From Rhodanobacteraceae bacterium (lineage in GTDB: Bacteria > Pseudomonadota > Gammaproteobacteria > Xanthomonadales > Xanthomonadaceae), in NCBI GenBank assembly GCA_024233975.1, contig JACKOX010000014.1, positions 1-64,000 on the forward strand: a stretch of DNA of 64,000 nt, given 5' to 3'. A model generated the notes under the pieces. That model was given only the letters and a program-made list of their open reading frames with translations, was not told where the DNA came from and ran no database searches. This document shows positions 43,254-54,300 of the stretch, piece by piece. Numbering within the stretch: position 1 is the first letter of the stretch; the number at the start of each line of letters is the position of its first letter. Made by a program: the position numbers and the translations under genes.

Positions 43254-44114
43254 TTATTGGCTCATCGCGCCGAGTGCGGCGCGGAACGGCGCCACCGCCA
43301 GCCGGAAGGCACTGCCACTCCAGCTGATCAGAAGGCGCTGGTCGATGCCGGTCAGGCCGTGCAGCAGCTCGCCTAGATCCTGCGCCTGGCCATTCCCTAT
43401 CCGGCACAGCGCCTGTGCACGTCGTCCGATGGCGTAGGTTGCGGTGATGGTGGTGGCGCCATCGCTGGCCAGCGAGGCCACTGGCAGTAACCGGTTGATG
43501 ATGGGTCTCCCCAGGCTGCCGCCAAACCGGCTGATGCCGGAGCGCTCCACCAGCTGCTCCAGGCTGCGCTGTGAAATTTCCCGCGCGCTTCCGCCCACGG
43601 CCGTGGCCAGCAGGATCACGGCGCGTTCTTCCATCTCGTTGAGGCGGATGTCGTAGAGCTCGAGGATATCGAGCACCAGTCGCCGCTGGATCTGACCGGG
43701 AGCGTCGCGCTCACCAAGCTTGCCGAGCAGCAGCGGCGCGAGCTTGCCCAGCATCGGCACCCGTTCGATCAGGCCGCCGGCAATGGCGCCACTCCCGGAC
43801 TTCAGGCAGGCCGCGTGGATCAGGCGCAGGCAGCGGCGATCCAGCTCCTCCCCAGTCAATGGCCTGGCCGGGTTTTCGCTGGCAGCCTTGCGGCGGCTGG
43901 GTGCCTTCTTCGTCGCGGGGCGGCCGCTCGCTTTCTTGCGTGGCGCCGCCTTTTTCGTGGCCGCTTGGGTGGACGGGGACCTGGCGGACTTGGACGCGGC
44001 CTTCTTGCGCGCCGGTTTCTTCGCTGTGCCGCTGGATTTCTTGCGCGCAGCGCTGCGGCCGGCGGTCTTGCCGTCGTCGCTGTCGCCTTTGGCGCTGGAG
44101 CCGCGCGTGGCCAT
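43254..44114 (-). CDS. EcsC-like protein with lysine-rich H1-like N-terminal tail
   Basis: Residues 1-85 are almost all Lys, Arg, Ala, Ser, Thr and Pro, with AAKK/ARKK-like repeats as in bacterial histone-H1-like proteins. Residues 90-286 resemble the EcsC family: GAIAGGLIERVPMLGKLAPLLLGK, ILELYDIRLNEMEERAVILLA and GRPIINRLLPVASLASDGA. EcsC proteins have no firm function. The tail could bind nucleic acid or acidic lipids. I identify the EcsC relation with moderate confidence. It is 107 bases upstream of the diguanylate cyclase on the same strand and divergent from mtnA. Confidence 0.72.
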   Translation of the reverse strand: MATRGSSAKGDSDDGKTAGRSAARKKSSGTAKKPARKKAASKSARSPSTQAATKKAAPRKKASGRPATKKAPSRRKAASENPARPLTGEELDRRCLRLIHAACLKSGSGAIAGGLIERVPMLGKLAPLLLGKLGERDAPGQIQRRLVLDILELYDIRLNEMEERAVILLATAVGGSAREISQRSLEQLVERSGISRFGGSLGRPIINRLLPVASLASDGATTITATYAIGRRAQALCRIGNGQAQDLGELLHGLTGIDQRLLISWSGSAFRLAVAPFRAALGAMSQ

Positions 44115-44235
44115 GGTGCGAGCTTAGCGCGTTGTCGCGCGGGCCGTACAGGCTGCCAGGGACTTTCCGGCGCCTGTTAAGCTTGCGCGCTCGACTGTGC
44201 ATATCCAGCATCCCGTGACTTCCGGATCCAGCCCG

Positions 44236-45283
<1,048 letters not shown>

Positions 45284-45297
<14 letters not shown>

Positions 45298-45697
45298 TCG
45301 CCTGCCGTCACGGCAGCTTGTCCTGTTCAGCATTTCAGGCGGACTCGCCTTTCTGGTCGATGCTGGCGTCACCCATCTGCTGATCCATCAATTCGGCGTC
45401 GAGCCATTCCGGGCGCGGATTCCTGCCATTGCCTTGGCCGTGCTGTTCACCTGGCTGTTCAATCGTTACATCAGCTTCCGCCATCGGCGCAGCCGCAACC
45501 GGCTTGCCGAGTTCGGGCGGTATCTGCTGGGCAATGCCTTCGGCCTTGCCGCCAATTACGGTGCCTATGCGCTGGTCATCGCGACGGTGGCCTTCACCCG
45601 GGAATGGCCCATCTTCGCGGTGGCTGCCGGCTCCATCGCGGGCTTCCTGATCAACTACGCATCGGCCCATCACTTCGTGTTTCGCGAACGCGATTGA
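45284..45697 (+). CDS. GtrA family membrane protein
   Basis: The 137-residue protein has four membrane segments in the GtrA pattern: LVLFSISGGLAFLVDAGVTH, ALAVLFTWLFNRYISFR, YLLGNAFGLAANYGAYAL and SIAGFLINYASAHHFVF. GtrA-like proteins are thought to help move lipid-linked sugars across the membrane. ATG at 45284 overlaps the mtnA end by 14 bases. No glycosyltransferase gene is next to it. Confidence 0.88.
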
Positions 45698-45755
45698 CGC
45701 GCAGCGCCACAGCCCTCAGTCGGGTGCCGGTGGACGGGCTTTGACGGCCTTGGCG

Positions 45756-45764
45756 TGATAGAAT
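45756..45764 (+). promoter_or_regulatory. Extended -10 promoter candidate for gyrA
   Basis: TGATAGAAT has the TGn extension and a TAGAAT -10 box. TTGACG lies only 12 bases upstream, too close for a standard -35. It would give a leader of about 145 bases before the gyrA ATG. Confidence 0.5.
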
Positions 45765-45862
45765 GACGGGTCGGTTTTACGCACCATCGAGGCCCGTCGC
45801 GAACGCTGTTTCAGGCACGATTCCCAGCGCGACTTCCGGGCCGGATCCCGATATTGAAACGT

Positions 45863-45882
45863 CTTGAGGATATCTCCTCAAG
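45863..45882 (+). other. Perfect hairpin in the gyrA leader
   Basis: CTTGAGGA and TCCTCAAG form an 8-bp stem with the loop TATC, 35 bases before the gyrA ATG. The left arm contains AGGA and the right arm its complement. It may affect translation or RNA stability. Confidence 0.55.
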
Positions 45883-45917
45883 CAATTGATTTGTGGCGAT
45901 AAATTCTGGAAGAACGA

Positions 45918-48545
45918 ATGGCGGAACTCGCAAAGGAAATCATCCCGGTCAATCTCGAAGACGAGATGCGTCGCAGCTACCTCGACTACGCCATGAGCGT
46001 GATTGTCGGGCGCGCCTTGCCGGATGTCCGCGATGGCCTGAAACCCGTGCATCGGCGCGTGCTGTTCGCGATGAACGAACTGGGCGCGCATAGCAACAAG
46101 CCTTACTACAAATCCGCGCGTATCGTCGGTGACGTGATCGGTAAGTACCACCCGCACGGCGATGCCTCGGTGTACGACACCCTGGTTCGCATGGCGCAGC
46201 CGTTCTCGCTGCGTTATCTGCTGGTCGATGGGCAGGGCAACTTCGGTTCGGTGGATGGCGATCCGGCGGCAGCCATGCGTTACACCGAAGCACGGATGTC
46301 GCGCTTGGCGCATGAGTTGATGGCCGACATTGACAAGGAAACCGTCGATTTCCAGCCCAATTACGACGAGAAGGAGCTGGAGCCGACGGTGATGCCGACA
46401 CGGTTCCCGAACCTGCTGGTCAATGGCTCGGCAGGCATCGCGGTGGGCATGGCCACCAACATCCCGCCACACAATCTGTCCGAAGTGATCGCCGCGACCA
46501 TCGCGCTGATCGACAACCCCGAGCTGACCATCGATGAGCTGATGGAGCACCTGCCGGGTCCGGACCTTCCCACCGCCGGCATCATCAACGGCACTGTGGG
46601 TATCCACCACGCCTACCACACGGGCCGCGGCCGCCTGCGCATGCGCGCGCGCGCCGAGATCGAAGTGGACGAGAAGACCGGCCGCGAAGCCATTGTCGTC
46701 AGCGAGATTCCCTACCAGGTCAACAAGGCGCGACTGATCGAGAAGATCGCCGAGCTGGTCAAGGAAAAGCGCATTGACGGCATCTCGGAGCTGCGCGACG
46801 AGTCCGACAAGGACGGCATGCGTATCTTCATCGAGATCAAGCGCGGCGAGGCGGCCGAGGTGGTGCTGAACAACCTCTACGCGCAGACGCCGATGGAATC
46901 GGTGTTCGGCATCAACATGGTGGCGCTGGTCGATGGCCGTCCGCAGCTGCTTAACCTGAAGCAGATGCTGGAGGCTTTCGTTCGTCATCGTCGCGAAGTG
47001 GTCACTCGTCGCACCATCTTCGAACTGCGCAAGGCGCGCGCCCGTGCCCACATCCTCGAAGGCCTGACCGTCGCGCTGGCCAACATCGACGAAATGATCG
47101 AGCTGATCAAGACCTCGGAGAACCCGCAGGTCGCCAAGGAGCGCATGCTGGATCGGGTCTGGGAGCCGGGCCTGGTTGGCGCGCTGCTGGGTGCCGCGGG
47201 TGCCGAGGCGTCGCGTCCGGAGGACCTGCCTCACGGCGTCGGCCTGGTCGAGGGTGGCTACCAGCTGACCGACACCCAGGCGCAGCAGATCCTGGAGATG
47301 CGCCTGCATCGCCTGACCGGGCTTGAGCAGGAAAAGCTGACCGACGAATACAAGCAGCTGCTGGAAACCATCCGCGGCCTGATCGAGATCCTGGAGAATC
47401 CGGATCGTCTGCTGGAAGTGATCCGCGATGAACTGCATGCGGTCAACGCCGAGTTCGGCGACGAGCGCCGCAGCGAGATCCGCCAGAGCGAGGAAGACCT
47501 CGACATCCTCGACCTGATCGCCCCGGAAGACATGGTGGTCACGCTGTCGCACACCGGCTACGTGAAGCGCCAGCCGGTCAGCGCCTATCGCGTGCAGCGT
47601 CGTGGCGGCAAGGGCCGTTCGGCGGCGAGCACCAAGGACGAGGATTTCGTCGAGCGCCTGTGGGTAGCCAACACCCATGACACGCTGCTCACCTTCACCA
47701 GTTCGGGCCGTGTGTTCTGGCTGGGCGTGCACCAGTTGCCGGAAGCCGGGCCGAATGCGCGCGGTCGCCCGATCATCAACTGGATCTCGCTGGAAGAGGG
47801 TGAAAAGGTGCAGGCGGTGCTGCCGGTGCGCGAGTTCGACGAAGGTCGCTTCGTGTTCTTCGCCACGCGCAGCGGCACGGTGAAGAAGACGCCGCTCACC
47901 GAATACGCCTATCGCCTGCAGCGCGGCAAGATTGCCATCAACCTGGATCCCGAGGATGCGCTGGTGGACGTGCAGCTCACCGATGGCAAGCGCGACATCA
48001 TGCTGTTCGCCAGCAACGGCAAGACCGTGCGCTTTGACGAGGATGCCGTGCGCTCCATGGGTCGTACCGCGGCCGGTGTTCGTGGCATGAAGCTGGGGCA
48101 GGGCGAGTCGGTGGTCAGCCTGATCGTGGTTGATGGCGAGGACGACGTGCTCACTGCTACCGTCAATGGTTATGGCAAGCGTACGCCGGTCGACGACTAC
48201 CCGAAGAAGGGTCGCGGCACCATGGGCGTGATCGGCATCCAGACCAGCGAGCGCAATGGTGATCTGGTAGGCGCGTTGCAGATCAATGACGAGCAGGAAA
48301 TCCTGCTGATCAGCGATGGCGGCACCATGGTCCGTACGCGTGCCGGCGAAGTCTCGCAGCTCAGCCGCAACACCCAGGGCGTGACCCTGATGCGCATGTC
48401 CAAGGACGAGAAGCTGATCGGCATCGAGCGTGTGGATCAGTTCGAGGAAGAAGCAGAGGACGATGCCGAGCTGGCGGACAGCCCGGCAGGTGCGGCGGAA
48501 GGCGATGCCGTGTCCAGCAGCGAGGCGCCCTCTCCGGAAGCCTGA
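45918..48545 (+). CDS. gyrA: DNA gyrase subunit A
   Basis: GyrA is the DNA-cleaving subunit of gyrase, which introduces negative supercoils. The catalytic tyrosine is Tyr122 (AAMRYTEARM). The quinolone region reads HPHGDASVYD, with Ala83 and Ser84 by E. coli numbering; E. coli has Ser83 and Ala84. Asp87 is normal. The GyrA box is present as QRRGGKGRS. The C-terminal beta-pinwheel has its usual repeats (RRGGKG, TAAGVRGMKL). The tail is acidic. Length is 875 residues. ATG at 45918 has GGAAG upstream. Confidence 0.98.
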   Translation: MAELAKEIIPVNLEDEMRRSYLDYAMSVIVGRALPDVRDGLKPVHRRVLFAMNELGAHSNKPYYKSARIVGDVIGKYHPHGDASVYDTLVRMAQPFSLRYLLVDGQGNFGSVDGDPAAAMRYTEARMSRLAHELMADIDKETVDFQPNYDEKELEPTVMPTRFPNLLVNGSAGIAVGMATNIPPHNLSEVIAATIALIDNPELTIDELMEHLPGPDLPTAGIINGTVGIHHAYHTGRGRLRMRARAEIEVDEKTGREAIVVSEIPYQVNKARLIEKIAELVKEKRIDGISELRDESDKDGMRIFIEIKRGEAAEVVLNNLYAQTPMESVFGINMVALVDGRPQLLNLKQMLEAFVRHRREVVTRRTIFELRKARARAHILEGLTVALANIDEMIELIKTSENPQVAKERMLDRVWEPGLVGALLGAAGAEASRPEDLPHGVGLVEGGYQLTDTQAQQILEMRLHRLTGLEQEKLTDEYKQLLETIRGLIEILENPDRLLEVIRDELHAVNAEFGDERRSEIRQSEEDLDILDLIAPEDMVVTLSHTGYVKRQPVSAYRVQRRGGKGRSAASTKDEDFVERLWVANTHDTLLTFTSSGRVFWLGVHQLPEAGPNARGRPIINWISLEEGEKVQAVLPVREFDEGRFVFFATRSGTVKKTPLTEYAYRLQRGKIAINLDPEDALVDVQLTDGKRDIMLFASNGKTVRFDEDAVRSMGRTAAGVRGMKLGQGESVVSLIVVDGEDDVLTATVNGYGKRTPVDDYPKKGRGTMGVIGIQTSERNGDLVGALQINDEQEILLISDGGTMVRTRAGEVSQLSRNTQGVTLMRMSKDEKLIGIERVDQFEEEAEDDAELADSPAGAAEGDAVSSSEAPSPEA

Positions 48546-48560
48546 TTGATGCATTCCGAT

Positions 48561-48583
48561 GCCGCCGGCGAGTTGCCGGCGGC
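48561..48583 (+). terminator. Hairpin after gyrA
   Basis: GCCGCCGGC and GCCGGCGGC form a 9-bp perfect stem with loop GAGTT, 15 bases after the gyrA stop. No U-tract follows. Confidence 0.45.
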
Positions 48584-48696
48584 GTCGCGACCTGAGGTTC
48601 CTCCCCCGCACATTCACTGGGCTGGCACGATTCGTGTCGTAATTGAAGCTGCGGTACCGTGTCTTCAGGCATACGCCGAAGGACGGGAGCTTCGCC

Positions 48697-51345
48697 ATGC
48701 TCAGTGCATCCTCCACATCGGTCGCCCGACGCGGCGGCCTGTCTGTTCTGCTGCTTTCACTGATCGTCAGCCTCGGTGCCTGCGGGGAAGCTCCGCAGGC
48801 GGATGCGTCGGCGGCTTCATCTGCCGCCCAGGCCAGGGATGATTCCGCCAGCCCGCTGGCCAGTGGGAGTACCACGACGGCAGCAGTCGAATCCCCGGCG
48901 ACCCGCGCTGACGCCGACAAGTCGTTGGAAGGCACGGCTGCACCGGCGGTAGCCGGGGCTGCCGGCGAAGACCAGCCCATCGTCAATCGTGTGTTCAAGG
49001 CGGTGAATACGGATGACGCGGCGCGTGAGCGTTCGCTGGATCGGCTTGCCCGCTTCATCGCGAAGCTGGGTGAGCTCGGCAAGCTGGTGGATCGCAGCCA
49101 CATCGACACCGACGTCCTGCTGGAGTCGCTGGACTACGACTACGACCGCATCGTTGCCTTCGTCAGCGACGACATCGGCTTCGAGCAGTATCCGGGCTCG
49201 CTGCGTGGCGCACGCGGCACACTGGTCAGTGGCGCTGGTAATGCGCTGGACCAGTCGTTACTGCTCGCCAAGCTGCTTCGTGATGCGGGCTATGACGCCC
49301 GCATCGCACGCGGCCAGCTGGATGCTGCTGACGCGACGCGGCTGGTCGACGGCATCGCGGTATCGAAAGGTGACCGAGAGCTGGCTCGAAGCCCGGCCGA
49401 CTGGCAAAAATCCCTGACGGAATTGCAGGCCATCGCTGGCGCGGCCGAGCCAGTGCGCTTCGATCCGATACGGCAGCAGCCCTTCTATGCCACGGCGACC
49501 CGTACCCGCGACGAGCTGCTCAGCGAGCTGCGCTCGGCAGGTGTGACGCTGCCGGTCGGCGAGCCGTCCGGGCTGCGCGCTGAAGCCGCCGACTACTACT
49601 GGGTGGAAGCCCGCAAAGGTGCTTCTGGCGGCTGGAGCAACCTGCATCCGGCATTCGCGGGCCAGGCCGTGGACACGCCGACGGCCAGCAAGCGTTTTGA
49701 CGGCGAGTTGCCGGCGGATGTGCAGCAGCGCCTGCGCATTGAGGTGTTCATCGCGCAGAAGCTGGGCGACAGTCTGAAGACGGTTCGCGTAGCCGGTCCG
49801 TGGGAGCGCCCTACGGCCAACCTTGATGGCGAGCTGCTCCGCTTCAGCAACCAGCCGAACACGCTGGATCGCAAGGCCATCAACGATGGCGTCGGTCAGG
49901 CGGTGAAGCGTGCCCAGCTGTTTGTGCCGGTGCTGAACGGCAAGCCGGGTTTGGCGTTCGACCTGAATGGCACCACCATCGACACGGCTGCGCTCGGCAT
50001 GGACACCTTCGGTGCGGCCGGCATCTTCAAGACGGTCGGTGACAAGACCGAACGCGCCACCAGCGCGTTGTCCGCGCTCGGCAGCAACAAGCCGGCGGAG
50101 CCCGCGGAAGACCTCCGCGCGCTGGCGGCACAGTGGATCGAGTACACGCTGATCTCGCCCGACGGTAGCGAAAAGCATTTCCGTCGCCCGGTCATGAGCC
50201 GACTTGGCACCGACCCCTGGCGTGCGCGCAAGGGCGCGACGCTGACCGCCCTGGGCGAGGACGAGCAGCGTCGTGAGCTGACTGTGGAGCAGCGGATCAT
50301 GCTGGCCACCGGCCGCTACTCCGAAAGCTATGTCGTTGATCGCGCGATCCAGCACCTGCTCGGCAATGCCAAGGCATGGGGGCTGATGATCGACTACCTG
50401 CACGGGACGCCGGTGAATCCGCGTCAGCGCGACGACGTTGCCGTTTCGCCACTGCCACACCTGGCGCTGTTCCGTCTGTTTGATCGCGGACCGGCGCTGT
50501 TCGGTGCCGACATCGCTTACCGCGCCGAGCCGACGCTGGTCGTCCTGCGCGAGGGCCTGGTCTCGGATGGCGTCGGTTTCCGCAGCGTGGATATCGTCAG
50601 CAACGAACGCCGCGTGTTGTCGAAAAGTTCCCAAGGGGTGAAGAGCGCACCTGACAAGGCACTGGCGATTGGCGTCTGGGAAACGGTCAGTGAAGCGCTG
50701 GCCCATGCCAACCTGCCGGGTGGCGATGCGCACAACAACACCTTTGAGACCTTCGCCGCGGCGAAGAAGCAGGGCGTCGCTATCAGCGTCCTGAAGCCGG
50801 ACGGGCAGCCGGATGCGCTGGCTATTTCCGACAATGAGAAGCGGCTTGTCGCGGACGACCTGGCACGTGGCTTCGCTGTTGTCGTGCCGGAGAAGAGCAT
50901 CGGCTCGCGCCGCTTCGGTGGCTGGTGGCGGGTTGATCCGGCCAGTGGCACCACGCTGGGAATGACCGGCGATGGGCGAGGCCAGGAAATGGCCGAATAC
51001 CTGATCGACCTGACCGGCAATGCGCTGACGCTGATCAATTCGCTGAAGAACTACGCCGACTGCGAGAAATACACCGACACGGCGACCAAGGCCTGCTGCC
51101 TGATGGAGGCGCACATGCGCAACATCGGCGGCATGGCGCTGGGCGGTGTCATCGGTTCGACCTTCGGCGGCGGCGTCGCGCTGATGTGCGATGTCGGCGG
51201 CATGGCGCGGGCCGAGATCGAAGGTGCGATGGGCACTCGGAACGAATGGTCCTGCACGGTCTTCGACAACCCCGAGAACATGATTGGCCCTGGCGGCATC
51301 GTCAACACCACGGCGATGGGCTGCGGCGCCTTCCAGGACCAGTGA
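48697..51345 (+). CDS. Large lipoprotein with degenerate transglutaminase-like domain
   Basis: The 882-residue product has a lipoprotein signal with Cys29 (SLGAC), then an Ala/Ser/Thr-rich linker. Residues about 95-330 resemble a transglutaminase-like fold: GNALDQSLLLAKLLRDAGYD (181-200) and YYWVEARKG (300-308) with NLHPAF. In active family members a cysteine is expected beside the GN motif and a His in the YYWVE position; neither is seen, so the domain is probably not an enzyme. Residues 811-836 form a glycine-zipper-like hydrophobic stretch (MALGGVIGSTFGGGVALM). No named family is recognised. ATG at 48697 has GGGAG upstream. It is followed after 16 bases by the giant vWA gene. Confidence 0.82.
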   Translation: MLSASSTSVARRGGLSVLLLSLIVSLGACGEAPQADASAASSAAQARDDSASPLASGSTTTAAVESPATRADADKSLEGTAAPAVAGAAGEDQPIVNRVFKAVNTDDAARERSLDRLARFIAKLGELGKLVDRSHIDTDVLLESLDYDYDRIVAFVSDDIGFEQYPGSLRGARGTLVSGAGNALDQSLLLAKLLRDAGYDARIARGQLDAADATRLVDGIAVSKGDRELARSPADWQKSLTELQAIAGAAEPVRFDPIRQQPFYATATRTRDELLSELRSAGVTLPVGEPSGLRAEAADYYWVEARKGASGGWSNLHPAFAGQAVDTPTASKRFDGELPADVQQRLRIEVFIAQKLGDSLKTVRVAGPWERPTANLDGELLRFSNQPNTLDRKAINDGVGQAVKRAQLFVPVLNGKPGLAFDLNGTTIDTAALGMDTFGAAGIFKTVGDKTERATSALSALGSNKPAEPAEDLRALAAQWIEYTLISPDGSEKHFRRPVMSRLGTDPWRARKGATLTALGEDEQRRELTVEQRIMLATGRYSESYVVDRAIQHLLGNAKAWGLMIDYLHGTPVNPRQRDDVAVSPLPHLALFRLFDRGPALFGADIAYRAEPTLVVLREGLVSDGVGFRSVDIVSNERRVLSKSSQGVKSAPDKALAIGVWETVSEALAHANLPGGDAHNNTFETFAAAKKQGVAISVLKPDGQPDALAISDNEKRLVADDLARGFAVVVPEKSIGSRRFGGWWRVDPASGTTLGMTGDGRGQEMAEYLIDLTGNALTLINSLKNYADCEKYTDTATKACCLMEAHMRNIGGMALGGVIGSTFGGGVALMCDVGGMARAEIEGAMGTRNEWSCTVFDNPENMIGPGGIVNTTAMGCGAFQDQ

Positions 51346-51361
51346 AGCCGGGGGCCATGAC

Positions 51362-54300
51362 GTGAATTTTCAACTGCGGATTCCGCTGTTCAACCTGTTT
51401 GGCCTGTTGGCCCTGGCATTGCCGGCCACGGTGGCGCTGGCTGATCCGACCTTCCTCGTCGAAGCCGAACCCAACGACCAGCCGGCGCAGGCGCAGTCCG
51501 TCTCTGGCGAGGCGGTGATATCCGGTGAATTGCTCGGCAAGGACCAGGACGGTTTCCGCTGGTCGGTCTCGGATGAGGAGGCGACCACCCCATGGACGCT
51601 GACGCTGGAGGGACTTCCCGGCACGCTGACCCGCATGGATGTCCTGAAGCTCGACTGGACGGACGACGGGCAGGCGGTGGCCGGAAGGACGCGGCTGGTC
51701 ACGCTGCAGACGCCGGACGGGCAACGACCGACCACCACCAGCGGACTGTTGTTCGAACCGGGTGAATACCTGATTGGCGTGTCCAAGGGCGGTGGTGAAG
51801 GCGGCTATCGGGTATCGATGGCGCATGGCGAAAACTATTTCGGGCCATACGACCTTGCCGACGTCGGCGAGAAGTCGCCGGGTGATACGCGTGGCAAGAA
51901 TTTCCGTCGTGCCTGGTTTCTCGCCGGGCGCGAAGCGCTGATCGACTGGAACCTGCCGGATGATGCCGCCCAGTCGCGCTGGCAGCTCGACCTGTATGCG
52001 CCGCTGGGGCGGCAGCCAGAGCTGGAGCTGATCGACCCTGCCGGCAAATCCCTGCTGAGCCGCCGTGTGGAAAGTCTGGGTCGCCTGAGCCTGCCCGATC
52101 TCGGCTTGCAGCCCGGACGCTACCAGCTGCGGCTGAAAGCCGGAGAAAACCCCGATGGACAGTTGTTCGCCATCGAGACGCAGCGCAGTGGCGAGCGTGT
52201 TGCCGGCAGCGAGTCCGAGCCCAACGATGAGCGCGGGCTGGGCAACTGGGCGGACCTGTCGCGGCCGGTGTCGGCGCGGCTGAGCGAGCGCCGCGACGTT
52301 GACCGTTTCCGTTTCACCATCGATGAAGCCAAGGCGGCTCAGCGGCTGCAGGCGCACGTGCTGAGCAGCGGTGAGGGCGGCTTGCGCCTGTGCCTGAACG
52401 ACGAGGCCGATCGCCAATTGCAGTGCCGCGAGGATACGGGCGAGGTCAACCTCGATGACCTGCGCCTGGCACCGGGCGAATACCGCCTGCTGGTGTCGCG
52501 CCCCGGCGCGCCGATGGACTACCAGATCAGCCTGGTCGAGCTGGGTCCGGACGAGGATGGCCAGGAGGCCGAACCCAATGACGATCCCGCCACCGCCAGC
52601 GGCATGGCCGGATCGCGCACGGTGAAGGGCCGCTTCACGGCGGGCGGCAGCGGTACGGACAGCGATGTCTACCAGCTGATGATCACCGGCGAACCGCAGC
52701 TGTGGCGCTTCCAGGCGGTGGGTGATCGCATCCAGTCACTCGACTACCTCAATGCCAAGGGCAACCAGGTGCAGCGCGTCCGCGTCGAAGGCAACGAGCG
52801 CCGAGCGCGGCTGTCGAACCTGCTCCTGCTGCCGGGGCGCCACATGATCCGTGTCACCGGCTTCGAGGGCGACTACGTGCTTCGTGCGATTCCGCTGGGT
52901 CCGCCCGATCCGGACTTCGAACGCGAGCCCAATGACGACCTTTCGACTTCGCAGCGACTGGACTGGGGGAAGGAGCGTCGCGGGCTGCTGGAAGACTCGC
53001 ACGACATGGATGCCTTCCGCTTCCATCTTCCGGTCCAGGAGCATATCCGTCTGACCGTCACGCCGGCCTCGGATGGCGTGATCAAGGGCCATCTCTACTG
53101 GGACGACTGGAGCTTCCGCGGCAGCCACTCGCCGCCGCATACGCCGCCGGGAACACCGCTGGTGCTGCAGGGGCGATTCCCGCCGGGCGACTATCGCTTC
53201 GACATCAATGCCGTCGTGCCGTCCGAGGCCGAGTACCACGTGTTGCTGGAACGCCTGCCGCTGGATGACTGCGGTGTGGACTGCGAGCCCAACGATGGCA
53301 ACGCCTTCTTCAATCCGATACCGCGGGACTTCCATATCGTCGGCGCGGCCGGCGAGTGGCGGGACAATGATGTCTATGCCTTGCCGGATGCGAGTCGTAG
53401 CCGGCCATTGCGGGTGATCGTCAATGACGATGGCGTGCGTCCGGGGGTGCAGACGTCGGATGGCAAGACGGTTCGCATGCAGCGCGAGGTGGTGCCGGTC
53501 AGCGACGCACCGGATGCGGCCAAGCGCATCGAGTGGAGGGCCGAGCTGCCGGCCGATCAGTCCACCTTTCTGATCGCCAATGGCAGGGGCAGGTACGACT
53601 GGCAGCTCGATTTCGACGGGCAGCCGGCGGCCACAGCATTGCCGGCAGCGCCGCCCGTCGAGCTTGGCCTGCAGCTGGATAGTGATTCGGTGGCCGCCTA
53701 CGCACCGGTTGGTCAGGTGCTGGATGGACGGCTTCGACTGCGCAACACCGGCAGCACGCCGCAATCCTTGCGCCTGGCGCTCAGCACGTCTCACCCGGGT
53801 TGGCGGGCGAGCTGGGCGGATGGCGCTGCCATGGATGGCGAGACGGTGAATGTCGCAGCGGGAGCCACGCTGGAACGGCCGCTACGCGTCGAGGTGCTTC
53901 CCGACGCCTGGCCGGATCTTGATGTGATGCTGAGGCTTGGTGCGACGGCAGCAGATGGCGGCGTGGCCAGCACCGAAACGCCCATGCGCGCCTGGCGCGA
54001 ACAGGCTCTGCTGAATCCGGCGCGACTTTGGTCATTGCCGGTGACCTTGCTGGGCGGCATCAACGTGGCGTCGACGGTTGTCGGGGGAAAGCGATTGGGT
54101 GGTGACGACCTGCAAAGCGGGGAGATCTGCCGCGATGCCGATCAGTTGTTCGATGGCTTGACGCCGATCGGCCAGGGCATGGGCTGTCGTGGCTTCAAGT
54201 CGCCGCCGTCGTTGACCGTCGATCTTGCCGGTGATGGGCCATCTCCGGTCGCCGGATTTTCCCTCAGTCCGAAGGGGCGCGGCTCGGCCTACAACATGCT

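Noticed and set aside
45777..49109. A 3.3-kb open frame on the minus strand, antisense to gyrA
   Set aside because: It mirrors the gyrA codons in a GC-rich sequence, has a His/Arg/Ala/Val-rich composition and no domain. gyrA on the other strand is certain.
49258..51114. A 618-codon minus-strand frame inside the large lipoprotein gene
   Set aside because: It has no Shine-Dalgarno and no motif, and the plus-strand gene has a lipobox signal and a Shine-Dalgarno.
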